Below are positions 32,281-43,835 of a stretch of 64,000 bases of DNA, piece by piece. The notes beneath the pieces are model-generated. The model was not told where the DNA came from, searched no databases, and saw only the letters and a list, made by a program, of their open reading frames with translations. The DNA lies in contig OY987301.1 of assembly GCA_963920635.1 (NCBI GenBank), positions 21,556,501-21,620,500 of the forward strand, given 5' to 3'. The DNA is from Pseudeuparius sepicola (lineage: Eukaryota; Arthropoda; Insecta; Coleoptera; Anthribidae). Made by a program: the position numbers and the translations under genes. Position 1 is the first letter of the stretch, and each line of letters begins with the position of its first letter.

Positions 32281-33562
32281 TAACATAACTTTATTTAGCA
32301 AGATGCTATACAATATACATTTTTATAATAAATTACATATAACATACAATTTATATATCTATTTTAAACATCAACAGTTAACCATTTTCAGTAATTAAAT
32401 TTTTTTTCAACTCCAATTAAATTTTTTGAATGGAATATTTTTTAAACCATTTTCTAAATTATTATATAATTTTATACCTTTAAAAAAATGGAATTTTGAG
32501 AATCTTTTTTGTTTTTATGTTCCAGAGAAAAATTAAAATTACCGCTATATTATGTACATGAATTTCATTGAATTTTACTACCACACTTTTTAAATAAGGG
32601 GCAGACATATTAGATTTAATTTTGTATATAAATAATAAAGTTCTGTATTCTAAAAATTTTTCAACACTCATCCAATTTAATTTATCCATCATATCTACAA
32701 TTCTACTATACCGACCCCATCCTAAAATTATCCTCATAGCCCTATTTTGTAATACCTGCATTCTATTGATATCAGATTTATTAGATAAAAACAAAATAGT
32801 ACTACAATAAGGAAAATCGGGCAGTATAACAGAATTATAAATTAATTTTCTTGTCCACTCACTCACATATATACTCACCCTTGCTAACACACCAAATTTT
32901 TTTGAAATCTTTTTACAAATATAGTCAACATGTTCTTTAAATTTTAATTTTCTATCTACTAATAACCCTAAATATTTAAAAAATTTTACTACCTCAATTT
33001 TAGAATTATCAATTTTAAAACTGCAATTTTCAATAAAACTATTGTATAGAAAATCATTCCCTAATACCATACCTTTTGTTTTGCACGTATTTACTTTCAT
33101 TTTATTAACTTTCATCCATTCGCTAACATTACTCAATTCTAAATTTATTTTTTGCTCTAGCATAAATATATCTCTTTCAAAACAATAAATGACAGTATCA
33201 TCAGCAAAAAAATGATATTTACACGAACCAAAATATTTGATAATTCATTTAAATATAACACAAATAATAACGGTCCTAAAACACTACCTTGAGGCACACC
33301 TACATTTATGTATTTTTGTTTTGATATGCTTTTCCCACATTTAACAGTTTGTTTTCTAAAATATAAATAATTTTCAAACCATTTTAATACGTTGCCACAT
33401 ATACCATACAAATTTAATTTAGTTTCAAATGCCCTATTCAAATACAAAAAAATTACACCAATAATTTGACCTTCATCTAATCCTTTTTTCCACTCATTCA
33501 GAACATACTGTACTGCTGACTCGCAACTATAATTTTTTCTGAACCGCGATTGAAAAATCAAA
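32281..33562 (-). pseudogene. Non-LTR retrotransposon (Jockey/CR1-like) reverse transcriptase fragment
   Basis: Minus strand. From about 33562 it reads FQSRFRKNYSCESAVQYVL, a shortened FLYLNRAFET region, YGICGNVLKWFENYL, then GVPQGSVLGPLLFVLYLNEL. After a frameshift comes the FADDTVIYCFE catalytic motif. The 227-codon frame 33163-32480 follows, with ELSNVSEWMKVNKMKVNTCK, FKYLGLLVD and the C-terminal region (MQVLQNRAMRII). A 3' end with AATAAAG and TTATTATTA-like sequence finishes at about 32281. The endonuclease and gag-like parts are missing, and a short deletion and frameshift break the RT. It is a 5'-truncated dead LINE copy. Confidence 0.85.
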
Positions 33563-33579
33563 ATCAAAAAATCAAAATC

Positions 33580-34030
33580 AACTGAAAGGGCTTGAAGAGT
33601 AGAAAACGATATAGTTAGTAACATCACACTAAATTCAATATGGCCACCTCTCCAAGATGGCGGATTGCATTTTCTTTTCAACCCCCTTAATATGGATATC
33701 AAATTATCAAATGAAAAGACTAGAAGAGGAGAAAACGATAAAGTTAGTGACATCTCACTAAATTCGATATGGACACCGCTCCAAGATGGCGAAATACATT
33801 TTCTTTTTAACCCCCTTCATATGGATATCAAATGAAAGGGCTTGAAGACTAGAACACGGTAAAGTTAGAGACATCATACTAAATTCAATATGGCCGCCGC
33901 TCCAAGATGGTGGATTACATTTTCTTTTAAACCCCTTTAATATGGGTAGTATCAAATGAAAAGGCTTGAAGAGCAGGAAACAATAAATTTAGTGATGCAT
34001 GACACAACCGCCGCTCCAATATGGAGGATT
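33580..34030. repeat. Minisatellite, about 125 bp units
   Basis: Three to four units, each with GAAAGGGCTTGAAGA, AAAGTTAG, CACTAAATTCAATATGG, CGCTCCAAGATGGCG, ATTACATTTTCTTTT and AACCCCCTTAATATGG-like text. Units are 75-85% similar. The motif CCAAGATGGCGGAT also appears singly at 34170 and 32235. It starts within about 20 bp of the LINE fragment's broken end. Confidence 0.75.
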
Positions 34031-34224
34031 ACATAATATTCTTTTCGGAATCTTGCAACTTGGATTTTAAACCACTTTCACCCAACCGATTGAGCTGAAA
34101 TTTGCACAAGCTTTTGATTATGGTGGCAATGCATGTAGTTTACTCAGTATTGTGATTTTTTGAGAATGGCCTTCGCTCCAAGATGGCGGATTACCTATTT
34201 CTAAAAAACCTCCTCGACAAGCTT

Positions 34225-34345
34225 CTTGATTTAAAAAAGTTTGTCGCAATTTGGTATTGAATTTTCTTAACGAAAACCTAAACTTATTTTATTTGTTTTA
34301 GTACATGGCTTAAATAAAAGCTTGTGTTTAAAAAGGTTTTGTTAG
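34225..34345 (-). repeat. Fragment of the 1660-2001 MITE family
   Basis: The reverse complement of about 1660-1760 matches well: AATTTGGTATTGAATT, AAAACCTAAACTTAT, TTTTAGTACA and GCTTAAATAAAAGCTTG. Only one arm is present. Confidence 0.7.
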
Positions 34346-34822
34346 GTTATTCTTATTTTTGGGACGTCCGAAGGAAAATAATTTTTTTGGCTTAGTTTTA
34401 TGTCTTGCAGTCCGATCCATAATGCAGACCTAAATTTCGTTTAGATATAAAAAAATTTAAACAAATTAAAGTAAAAGTACCCTATCATCATCATCGACTA
34501 TTCATTTTGAGTGATTCTCGTACACGTTTTGTAGTGGCAGCGAGCTTCTGCTCCCCGCAAAAGAACCTGACAGCTCGAAGACAAGCAGAAAATCCAGTGA
34601 CTTCAGAACCTCTAGACAGATATTTTCGGGTGGTACAATGGCTCCTGAAAACTGTCTCCGCAGTGACCCAAGTCAAAAAAGAAGTTGTGGGGCGAGAAAA
34701 ATTGCAGTCTTCAGGTGAGGTTCCGATGCTTCTGGTGCCCCCAAAAAATCATTAAATAAGAAAAATGACTACATGGTTGATGGTTGACTTTCTATGTTTG
34801 TTTTTAGAGTAGCATATGTATA

Positions 34823-37193
34823 CAGGGTGATTTATTCATAAATACATTAATTTTAACCACGTCATCAGGGAGGTACATATATACCGAAAACGCAAAAAAA
34901 AAATTTTTTGCTGCATGTTTAAATAATGGGGCAATTTATCCCAAATCCCGCGTAACGAGGCGCACCTGAACGCATGTGGCTACGACGTTATGCTGCAGCA
35001 CATGGCACCGGCCGCGACGTTGCCATTATTTATTGATAATTTAATTACGAAAAAATATTCAGTTTATGAATTATTTACCTAGTTGATATGCCAATAACAG
35101 GGTGTTAGCACACCTTGGACTTGGCGTGTTCAGCATCTAACTCGAGAGACCCTTATCACTACACTTTTCACAGCACCCGCTATAACAATACAAAAGGCCT
35201 TCATAATCACACGCACAAAACGCACTCAGTGTCTTCAGAGGGTGGAAAATACTGAAACCTCAAAAGACTGAAACTGTCTCCGAAATTCGCTAGATTTTGA
35301 GATTTAAGACAAAAGTTTTATTAAAAAGAACGCAGGCGTCCCATCCGCATTCCACAACTATTATTTATTACGTCAAACTTGTCATTGTCAAGGATCTGCT
35401 GCCGGTTTCTATTGTATGTGGCGCCATCTCGTTGGTATTAACGTCGCCGAATCTGTGGTTGAGCTCTCAGTCACCCTCTTGTGTGTTCAAAACCGAAAGT
35501 CTACAGCGCGCTTTATGACACGGTAACTAGCGAACCTTTCTAATAGATGGCAGCACGTACTACAGAAACCAGAGTTGCCTACATTCTGTAGGTATATTCG
35601 GTACTCTTTGTGCAACATTTTTGCTTTTTTACCAAAACGGTTCTCTAGACAAATGCGGAAATGATAGACATAATAATGATCCTTCATGGAGAATGCCTGC
35701 AGAATGTCAGTCAAGCTGCCGCGGAACTATTTAGAAGCGCGCCACCTATCGGCAGGTAGCGAAACTAAGTACGAAACCACAACGACGTTTCATTACGGGA
35801 ATGCTTTCTACGAACGAAGTAGTGTCAATGAATGCGACATGGGACATAACCTTTAAAAATATCCAAACCAAAATACGGAGAATGTGCACTGTGAACTACG
35901 GGAAACAATAACATCACATGTGCGATTAGTGAGGCGGAGTGCGAGAAACGAAAGGAAATTCACAGTGCACTCTGCAGAAACTTGGCAAGGATCAATGCCG
36001 CAAACACCAACGCGCCGCGTGCCGGAAATTCTCGGCCACGGGCAATCGCCAAGCTCCTTTTGCGGAGTTCGGGCTACACACATCCTCCTACTCCTACTAA
36101 CGACTGCACGACAAGGGTTGTGACAAACAGAAGTCAAGAAAGCTAAGGACTTTTAGCAACCCATCATCCCTAACTCGCCCAGAAATAATACTAAGACTCG
36201 GTAGGTTACACATCAGGCTATACCCGGTAACATACCTAACGGCAGGAAAAGAAACTAGAAAAAGCTGTAAAGATCGAAAGGTGGAAATTAGAAAGATTCA
36301 AGTACTTACGACTGAACCAATGTCACAGAGGAGGACCACCCCCACGGAAACGATTCTATTGCAAATATGGATCCCTAGTAACAATGAAAAGCAAACATAA
36401 CGAGAAATAAAGGAATGAGAAGTGTATCGTTGGTGATGGTAACCAACTTAAGCGGAAAGTAAGGTAATTTTAAGCAACTGTATCCAAAAGATGTTGGCTA
36501 ATTTTGACGTTCTTATTTCAGAGGAAGCAGAACAATCACAGAACACAACTACTTACTCTAGGAGCGTCTTGGTGTAGTAAAAAGGATTATCAGTGAACTA
36601 GTGAGCGGAAATATTAGTGCCCCAAGCGAAAGTGAGTGAAGTTCGTTTTATCGAGAAAAAATCGTCTTCAGTGGTGTCGAGGTCCACGAAATCATGTAAG
36701 CCCCCTAGTTGAAAAGGTACCTACTTAATAAAGCATCCAAAAATCAAAAGGTCACGTAAGCAGTCGTTTCATTTATTTTTCTCGTTGGCATTTATCCCTT
36801 AAGGCTCGCCTTAAGGTGTCTCAGGGCAAAACTAACCGTTACAAGAGGTAAGCGTTAACATTTGTCCATAATTTCCGCAAGCATTTGGCGGAACATTCGC
36901 CTACAATACAAATAATTATGTACTGAAAACATTCCTTTAAATTTACGAAAGTTGCGTACATCTGGCAACAATGTTGACGCGCGCAACGGCAAGCGTCGTC
37001 CGATGCCTCATGCGCCCTGAAAGCAATCCAGTGGCAGCCGTAAATAGAGGGCCAAATAGGTAAAAATGCGGTTTAGAAAAAAAATAATTCCGGCTTTAAA
37101 AAAAATTGGAATTTTTTTAATTGCGATTTCGCATTCATAGCATTTTTCCCTACCCACTGTTAAAATTAATGTAGTTATGAATAAATCACCCTG
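34823..37193 (+). mobile_element. Mariner/IS630-type element, 2.4 kb, decayed
   Basis: TA flanks. The ends CAGGGTGATTTATTCATAA and its complement are inverted, and similarity runs on through TACATTAATTTTAAC (about 40 bp, one or two mismatches). The interior contains a helix-turn-helix remnant at 35661-35759 and several GC-richer stretches with stops in all frames. No DDE motif could be found. Length suggests an old, once-autonomous copy with internal rearrangement. Confidence 0.7.
35661..35759 (+). pseudogene. Helix-turn-helix remnant of IS630/mariner-type transposase
   Basis: Frame from ATG 35661 reads MIDIIMILHGECLQNVSQAA then AELFRSA. Its pattern of a hydrophobic helix, GEC-N, and AA-LF matches the N-terminal helix-turn-helix that opens many insect mariner-related transposases. 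It ends at a stop soon after. The downstream 36.0 kb region carries no clear continuation. Its position inside a TA-flanked inverted-end element supports the reading. Confidence 0.4.
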
Positions 37194-37235
37194 TATATAT
37201 ATATATATATATACATATATTCACATATATATTAT
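37194..37235. repeat. TA microsatellite
   Basis: A run of about ten TA units followed by imperfect CATATAT units, directly after the right end of the preceding element. The TA target duplication falls inside it. Confidence 0.8.
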
Positions 37236-39301
37236 TTTCATGGCTCATTGGAAAAAAGTAAGTTGTTTTATTTGTGTTTTGATAATAATAAGTGCGGTTA
37301 TACATACCGGATATTAAAAAAATAACAAACTTTTAAAAAGTGGTAGAAATTAGCAAGCCTCTGGATGTGGGTTTTGAAGACCTATTATTGATAGGTATCT
37401 ATCGAATTTGAAGTTGACATTCATCTCTTTTCCTTTTAGAGAAAAAACTAAAATATGAAAATAACAAATTTTTGAAACACAAACCCCTTAGTTACTAAAG
37501 CTTTAACAATAGAATTAATCATAAAAATAAAAAAACATACTGCTCTTTACCTCTTTTTTTTTTTCAGAAAGCTGTACACTTTTCTGTGTTTTTAACATAA
37601 CTCTGTTCAGAACTATTTTTTTTTGCAAATTGCAATTTGGCCCCAGCATGTCAAAAATCAGTTACAACCAATTTCTCTGTGGGAAAGCGTGGACGCCAAT
37701 TTCCAGAGAGGCGGGGCTCCACACTTCATCATATACCCGCCTGCTTCTGTTCCCAGCGTCCTTGTTTCCGAGCCGTGAAGTTTTTCCAATTGATGTTTGT
37801 CAAAATTCAATTTCGCGGCGATAGAACCGCACCCATAGGTTCTCCCCGGGCGCAACGTAATGGACCGCACGGAGTTATCTCGCTTTTAATTAATCACTTT
37901 TTCGTTTTAGCAAACATCCAGCCGGAGCGGGATTGCGTTCCGCACGGCACCCGGAAACGAAGCGGGCACATATGCGCGGCTTTGATTTACGGCGGGAGGA
38001 CCGGAGTGGCCAGACAGTTATAAATAAAACATATCGATCCTTGGTTGCGTAACGAACGGCGTCCAACTGCAAGATTAGTCGTTACCGATTGTGACGGAGA
38101 GCACACCCGAGTGGCTTTAGAAATAAATTGCTCAGAGAATTAATCAGGGACTCTTTAAAATAAGGGGACCCAGCATGTCACAGTCTATCACATAGGAAAA
38201 GTGAAGCCTTGAGGGGAAGTTTGTTTTCTGTCGACTCCAAGGAGACCACAAGGGGGCTGGTACAAGGTTATGTTATATGTCAGTGTCCAACTGCCATCAG
38301 GTTTTATGTGACATGCCAGTGCCATAGATTCCAAAGGAGGCAAAATATTTCCCATCATAGTTCACAATTTTTAAGTTTTCTAACTTCCAGATAGTCAATT
38401 AAAGGTAATGCGGCCGCCTGTAGTAGTCCCAATAATTGCAACCAGATTTTTCTTGTCTCGCCTTTAGTAATCCTACAATTCCCATTACGTGGGCATTGCG
38501 TATAAGTAAGTAGGTAGTTCGAAACAAATCGTATTTCGAAAATTTTAAATTATTAAGCAGATAGCTTCAGGCAGGTCTTTTTTGAAACAGTTTTTATCTA
38601 CAACAACTATAAGTTTATTTTACGTTTGTGAGAGAAATAAAATTACAAAAAATTTATAATGAGCAACGAGAAAAACTACATGATTTAGAACTAAGTACTA
38701 GACCTAATCTTATTAGTCCATCCCGAAATCTGTGAAAGTTCTTTGGGTAGATACATTTAACAAGGGAAGAAAGTTCAAGTACGTGCCTATTACACCTACA
38801 TATATTATAAATGGTTTGAGGAGCCTGGTAACAAGGTGCAATAGCGACATATTCTCAAATAAGCAAAATCGGTAGGTATATACTGACTTACCATACTTAT
38901 ATTACTAAAATTCCTGGAAATAATTGCAGGAAACCAAATTCAAATATAAAATTAATTTGATTAATTTTACTTTTACAGTTACTGTCCAAATTTGCAGTTT
39001 TAACACGAAAGATAAACTAGCCAACATCTGAGATGTTTGGGATAAACATTGGAATGTTAGGGAGAATTGTTAATGTCGCATAATTTAATTGTTTGCAGGC
39101 TATATAAATCTTCAACTACATAAGTAAAAGTTTTAAGGTTTTTTGATCAGATTATGTATTAAGTCTGCAAGCAATCACTCAAGTTTTTAATTAATTTCCA
39201 GCAGTGGGATTTCGTGTACATTCTCGAATTCTACATAGCTATTGATTTATACAATAGAATTTGATTGTATATCCCAGAATTTAAAATATGTAGGTATAAT
39301 A
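37236..39301. other. No gene; GC-richer block 37690-38130
   Basis: The 37690-38130 part is CpG-richer (GGCGATAGAACCGCACC, CCCGGGCGCAACG, GGAGCGGGATTGCG) and includes TTTTAATTAATCA. Frames of 128 and 64 codons across it are unrecognised. The rest is AT-rich with nothing named. Confidence 0.35.
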
Positions 39302-40572
39302 TTTGGGCATCCCAACGAGAACTTGACCCCCCCAAAAATTCGAAAACCGAACAATATTTGAAAATTCGCCGAGACCCGTCGATTTTTGGTTTTGGGGTTA
39401 GCTTTTTTGACAGTCAAGCTAGCCCGATATGTTCATCCCCCTAATCCCTAGTAACCCCAACTTTAAAATTTCAAATGAAACTACCCCCCTTGTGGCGCAT
39501 CATTTTAAAGCCCTTTTTATTATGAATACAGTGATGTATCGTTTTTAGAATTCTGTTGAGATTTGACAGAATTATTGGCTAAAAACGAAAAGTTGACAAT
39601 CAACTGTACGCGTAGTAATTCCTACACAAATGCCCGCCACTATTAAGTTTTTTTATCTACTACACACGACCAAATTAGGTACCTAGTTTTTATTGACGTG
39701 TCGATCAGTTTACAAAAAAGTCACAAATGAAAAAGCTTTAGCAATACAAAAAAAGTTCATACGAATTCAAACCTTATATCTTTTTAAAATATGTAACAAA
39801 AAGTCACTGTCACAAAAAAAATCCCGTTTTTTTGCTTCTAACCACGAAATCGTTAGTTTCAGACTGCTAAGCGGAAACGTACCTATTTTCGAAATGGTTT
39901 GTTTATTCTATCGCGGAAAGGGTAGAAATTGTTGCAATTTGTTATTGAAATCATGATTGCGCTAAAGCTACAGCACGAATTGCAACAATTTCTAACCTTT
40001 CCATGATAGAATAAACCATTTCAAAAACACGTTTACACTTTCAATAGCAAGCTGAAACTAACGATTTCGTAGTTACAAGCAAAAAACGGGGACCTTTTTG
40101 TGACAGTGACTTTTTGTTACATATTTTAAAAAGATATAAGGTTTGAATTCGTATGAACTTTTTTTGTTTTGATTCAGCTTTTTCATTTGTGACTTTTTTG
40201 TAAACTGATCGACAGGTGAATAAAAACTAGGTAGTTTGGTCGTGTGTAGTAAATAAAAAACTTAATAGTGGCGGGCATTTGTGTAGAAATTACTACGCGT
40301 ACAGTGGATTGTCAATAGAATTCTTAAAACGATACATCACTGTATTCGCAATAAAAAGGGCTTTAAAATGATGCGCCACAAGGGGGGTAGTTCCATTTGA
40401 AATTTTAAAGTTGGGGTTGCTAGGGATTAGGGGGATGAACATATCGGGTTGGCTTGACTGTCAAAAAAGCTCCCCCCAAAAACAAAAATCGACGGGTCTC
40501 GGCGAATTTTCAAATATTGTTTGGTTTTCGAATTTTGGGGGGGGGGGTCAAAGTTTTCGTTGGGATACCCTG
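39302..40572. mobile_element. Giant palindromic mariner-type element
   Basis: Right end CGTTGGGATACCCTG|TA at 40572. The left end, after TA at 39300, is TTTGGGCATCCCAACG, its complement with small changes. Nearly the whole 1.27 kb is an inverted repeat: arms of about 640 bp meet around 39945-39980 (GAAATTGTTGCAATT near 39930, complement near 39978). Frames in it (87 and 95 codons) are arm artefacts. A diverged end of the same family lies at 16500-16728. Confidence 0.85.
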
Positions 40573-40663
40573 TATACTTTCTCCCTTATTGTTAAAATCA
40601 TCCATCTTTATCTAAGCGACACCTCTGTATGTCTATCGCCTTCAGAAGCGAATATCAGTTATA

Positions 40664-41082
40664 CGAGGGCGGTTCACCAATTATTGTCCCTACACTAGTT
40701 GGCGTTGACCGAAACAATCGGTACTCTAGTAGTACAACTGTCAACATCTGTCAGTCTTGCTTGCCAAATTTCAATATCACATCGTTTGGAATATTCGAGT
40801 AAGTGCATAGTGAATTGAGGAATTGGAGAAAAATGAAGTGAAGACGGTCATAAAATACCTGCAAAAGAAAGGGATGACTCCGAAGGAAATTTACAACGAT
40901 ATGCATGGAGTGTTAAGTAATGATAGTCCTTCATATCAAACTTAAAGAACAACTGCGTGGTTCTCGATTTTTGAACCATGAAGAAGTTGTAAACGGCTGG
41001 TTGAGAGAGCAAGAAAAACAATTTTATTTTCAAAGTTTCCAAGAGCTTCAACATCGTTATGAGAAATGTATTAGACTATGTA
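40664..41082 (+). mobile_element. Mariner element remnant, right end lost
   Basis: Left end TA|CGAGGGCGGTTCACC at 40662, a known style of mariner terminus. It is followed by leader sequence and the core-deleted transposase at 40818-41080. The expected right inverted end is absent; another element appears to begin at the TA at 41081. Confidence 0.65.
40818..41080 (+). pseudogene. Mariner transposase, core deleted
   Basis: The N-terminal part at 40818-40942 reads EVKTVIKYLQKKGMTPKEI, then YNDMHGVLSNDSPSY: the helix-turn-helix opening of mariner transposases. A stop at 40943 and a frame change follow. The next frame reads at once into the C-terminal end: LRGSRFLNHEEVVNGWLREQ, then KQFYFQSFQELQHRYEKCI. 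This is normally separated from the N-terminus by the full DD34D catalytic domain of about 200 residues. That domain is completely missing, so the product cannot catalyse transposition. The start codon is also not visible. Confidence 0.75.
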
Positions 41083-41511
41083 GGGTGTCAACAAGTTTTA
41101 TTTTTTCTGAAAAATCTGTCGAGTTTAGGACAAAAAGACAAGAGTTGAAAAAGTTTTTAATGCATTTGTCCTTACAAATCAATTTCGTTTGTTTTGAAAT
41201 TTTGACACGTTAAAAAATTCTGGCGAAAAATAATTTAGGGGTTGGTTCTTTCAACCTCATCCACTCATACTTTAGGATTGAAAAAATGTCACAAAATGTC
41301 ATCCCATGAGTGCAACTGGTCCACCAAATTTCAACTTTCTACCTCTTTCCGTAGTGGATAAATAATTGAAAACAATATTTTACCCCCATATTTGAAGGGG
41401 TGTAATTCGGAAGGGGAGGGGTTTTGAGGAAAAATTTATATGAAAGACCCCCTTAATTTTAACGGGAGAGTCGTCCTGTAAAATATTTTGGTGCAATTTA
41501 GAAACACCCTG
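41083..41511. mobile_element. Possible mariner-type MITE
   Basis: Starts TA|GGGTGTCAACAAG at 41081 and ends AGAAACACCCTG|TA at 41511. Only about eight outer bases are inverted. It begins exactly where the mariner coding remnant ends, which supports an insertion, but the call is weak. Confidence 0.4.
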
Positions 41512-41639
41512 TATATAACTTTTTTATAACCAAATATTTTTCGCTGTGGGAATGAATATTTATTTATAGCTTTAAGAAAGAAAATGTTGATATATTTATA
41601 CTTATTTGTAAGGAATCGTTCATATATTTTCTAACTGAA

Positions 41640-42130
41640 ATAACGTATTTTTTTACTACTAACCTGAGAAATCACCATTATTTACCTCATTCCTCTAATG
41701 AGAAGTAATATTTCTCTACCTAGGTAAATAATGAGAGGTAATAAAAAAATACCTAGGTAAATAATGAAAAATTTTCTATGTGACATTTAAAAATTAGTGT
41801 CATTTTATCAACTTGACAACTGAACTCCCAGGCTACTTGATATTTTGAAGTATTTGAAAAAAGCGAGAAATATGGCAATATTTCAATGTTAGTAGTAAAA
41901 AAAATTCTATATTCCTACACTTCGGTTGAGAAGGCCATTATTTACCTCGCATATTATATCCTGAGGCGCGATAGATAATGGCTCACTTCTCAACCTAGGT
42001 GTATAATATACTATTTTTACTACTAACCTGAGAAATCACCATTATTTACCTCATTCCTCTAATGAGAAGTATATTTCTCTACCTAGGTAAATAATGAAAC
42101 ATTTTCTATATGACATTTAATAGTATATTA
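41640..42130. repeat. Hairpin-rich tandem repeat, two units
   Basis: The segment 41655-41790 (ACTACTAACCTGAGAAATCA, then CCATTATTTACC, CCTAGGTAAATAATG) recurs at about 42020-42118, about 365 bp apart. Each unit contains a hairpin made of CATTATTTACCT and AGGTAAATAATG. Between them, about 41927-42000 is another hairpin (GGTTGAGAAG and CTTCTCAACC). A partial third copy lies at 43640-43835. Confidence 0.65.
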
Positions 42131-42290
42131 CATAGCGAGAGTTGTAAACAGCTTATTACATATGAGTGGAAAAGTTGCGCACGAGCCGCGCAGCGGCGAG
42201 TGCTGTAATTCCACGAGTATGTAATAAGCTTACAACTCGAGTTTTGTATTATAATTTTTCTTCGACGAAAGAAAAACTATTATAATAGAT
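42121..42290. repeat. Hairpin MITE with GC-rich loop
   Basis: GAGTTGTAAACAGCTTATTA-type arm at about 42136-42171 pairs with TAATAAGCTTACAACTC at about 42222-42240. The loop is GC-rich (GAGCCGCGCAGCGGCGAG). A second AT-rich palindrome, TATTATAATTTTTCTT with its complement, follows at 42247-42287. Confidence 0.65.
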
Positions 42291-42420
42291 AAACTATACT
42301 TCTGATTATCTGACAGGCAACAATTAGTATGTTGGTTAGTTGCTATGGTGATGCGGATGCCGCGCTAACAAGGCACCCGTGATAATTGCGTTTTAATTAA
42401 GAACAGATACGTAATTTTTT

Positions 42421-42507
42421 TTATTACGTGTCAGTCATTGCGTGTCAGTGTTGGTAACAATGGACTTACTTATAACCTAAACCGTCACCTAATAGGTATG
42501 TTACTAG
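42421..42507 (+). repeat. 87 bp direct repeat, left
   Basis: Starts TTATTACGTGTCAGTCATTG and ends GGTATGTTACTAG. Its partner at 43547-43633 differs at about three positions. The pair exactly brackets the gag remnant. Confidence 0.8.
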
Positions 42508-43546
42508 TTAAAAGTACGTGTGGACATTGGGGTTGGTTTATAAGTTTGTTGCGATGGCAATTTTGAAGTTGTGGACATAGGAGTTGGACGATATTGATTT
42601 TGATAATGATTGTTGGGTCTGAAGGTTGGACTGAATGCCTGTCGATTGGTTGGATGATTCTCTCTTTGAGGAATGGGTTTCACATTATTAAAATTTCTAG
42701 GTCCGAAAGTGTTTTGATTAAAAGGTTGAGGGAATGGTTGATTAAAATTTGGGTTTATATTCATATTATAGTTAGGTTGTGGGTTGCGAGGTGGTTGAGG
42801 ATTTTGTTGAGTAGGGCGATTGGTTGGTTGATTATTTCTTTGATAATCACGGGGATAAGTGGTAGATTTAAGATAAGACATATATTGCTGTTGTTGTTTG
42901 TGGTTATCTAAAGCTATGCATTTTTGAAGTGCTTCATCGAGAGAGTTTAATTCAAAATGAGATAAATGATCACAATAGGGATTATTTATGCCAGTGCAAA
43001 AGGTTCGGAGGGCTTGTTTTCGGAAAAACGAAGCTTTAAACTCAATTGCCTGAGCGTTATTTTCGTGCAAGGAAACGTGCTGTAAAAGATCATTAAGTGC
43101 TAAAGTTATTCGGTTATAATAATCATCGTAGGATTCTGAACGTTTTTGTACTGTAATAAAATTTCTTCGGTGCGACGATCGCCATATTTTTGAAGTAAAA
43201 GGGGCTTAACCCAAGCAGTTTTATTATGTAGATTTAAGAAATCACGGGCCTCATTTTTAATTTTTGAAACGATATGAGTGTTAATTATATAGAGTTGGGT
43301 TGCATCAGCACCTTGTTGAGTTAAAAAACAATTAAATTATCTACTGAATTTATAAACGTGGAGAGATTGTCTCCTGGTTTATATTCTGGAAGAGTATTGC
43401 ACAAGTTATTAATGTCAGAATTTGTTAAAGCCATTTTTTGAACTGTTTCTTGAGATTTAGAAGTTGAGGGTTGAGAAATTGAACTTTGAGAGGTTTTTAA
43501 AATTTCAGATAAATTTTTTGAATATGGTTTGAAACTAGGTTTTTGT
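42508..43546 (-). pseudogene. Gypsy-like (Ty3) gag remnant
   Basis: Minus strand, open from the right direct repeat inward. An upstream Ser-rich stretch leads to ATG at 43434 (MALTNSDINNLCNTLPEYKP), followed by the capsid-like region (NEARDFLNLHNKTAWVKPLL, QKYGDRRTEEILLQ). After a frameshift, frame 43070-42508 continues FKASFFRKQALRTFCTGI, FELNSLDEALQKCIALDNHK and an Asn/Pro/Gln-rich tail. This fits the Gag of Ty3/gypsy-type retroelements. No CCHC zinc knuckle, protease, polymerase or LTR is present. It is a frameshifted, isolated gag fragment with no replication capacity. Confidence 0.7.
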
Positions 43547-43633
43547 TTATTACGTGTCAGTCATTGCGTGTCAGTGTTCGTAACAATGGACTTACTTATA
43601 ACCTAAACCGTCCCCTAATAGGTATGTCACTAG
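43547..43633 (+). repeat. 87 bp direct repeat, right
   Basis: Partner of 42421-42507, same orientation and length. Sequence right of it continues the repeat family of 41640-42130. Confidence 0.8.
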
Positions 43634-43835
43634 CATAGGAGTAGAAAAAAATTATTTTTATTTTGTCAGCTTGACAACTGACTGTAAATCTATTCAAATA
43701 TGTAAAATATGGCAATATTTCAATGTTAGTATTAAAAAAAATTCTATAAATATATACTTCAGTTGAGAAGGCCAGCATATATATAAATAATGGCTCACTT
43801 CTCAACCTAAGTGTATAATATACTATTCTTTACTT
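43634..43835 (+). repeat. Third, partial copy of the hairpin repeat
   Basis: Matches about 41800-42015 in order: AGCTTGACAACTGA, TATGGCAATATTTCAATGTT, AAAAAAATTCTATA, GTTGAGAAGGCC and AATGGCTCACTTCTCAACCT. It is separated from the first two copies by the gag remnant. Confidence 0.65.

Noticed and set aside
34507..34755. 82-codon frame with a possible splice donor (CAG|GTGAGG near 34716)
   Set aside because: A single donor-like word and an open frame do not establish an exon. The encoded peptide is unrecognised and a 61-codon frame exists on the other strand.
39693..40698. Frames of 87 and 95 codons
   Set aside because: Both lie in the arms of the palindromic element 39302-40572 and have no transposase motif.
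42594..42911. 105-codon plus-strand frame
   Set aside because: It is the complement of the Asn/Pro/Gln-rich tail of the gag remnant and has no independent support.
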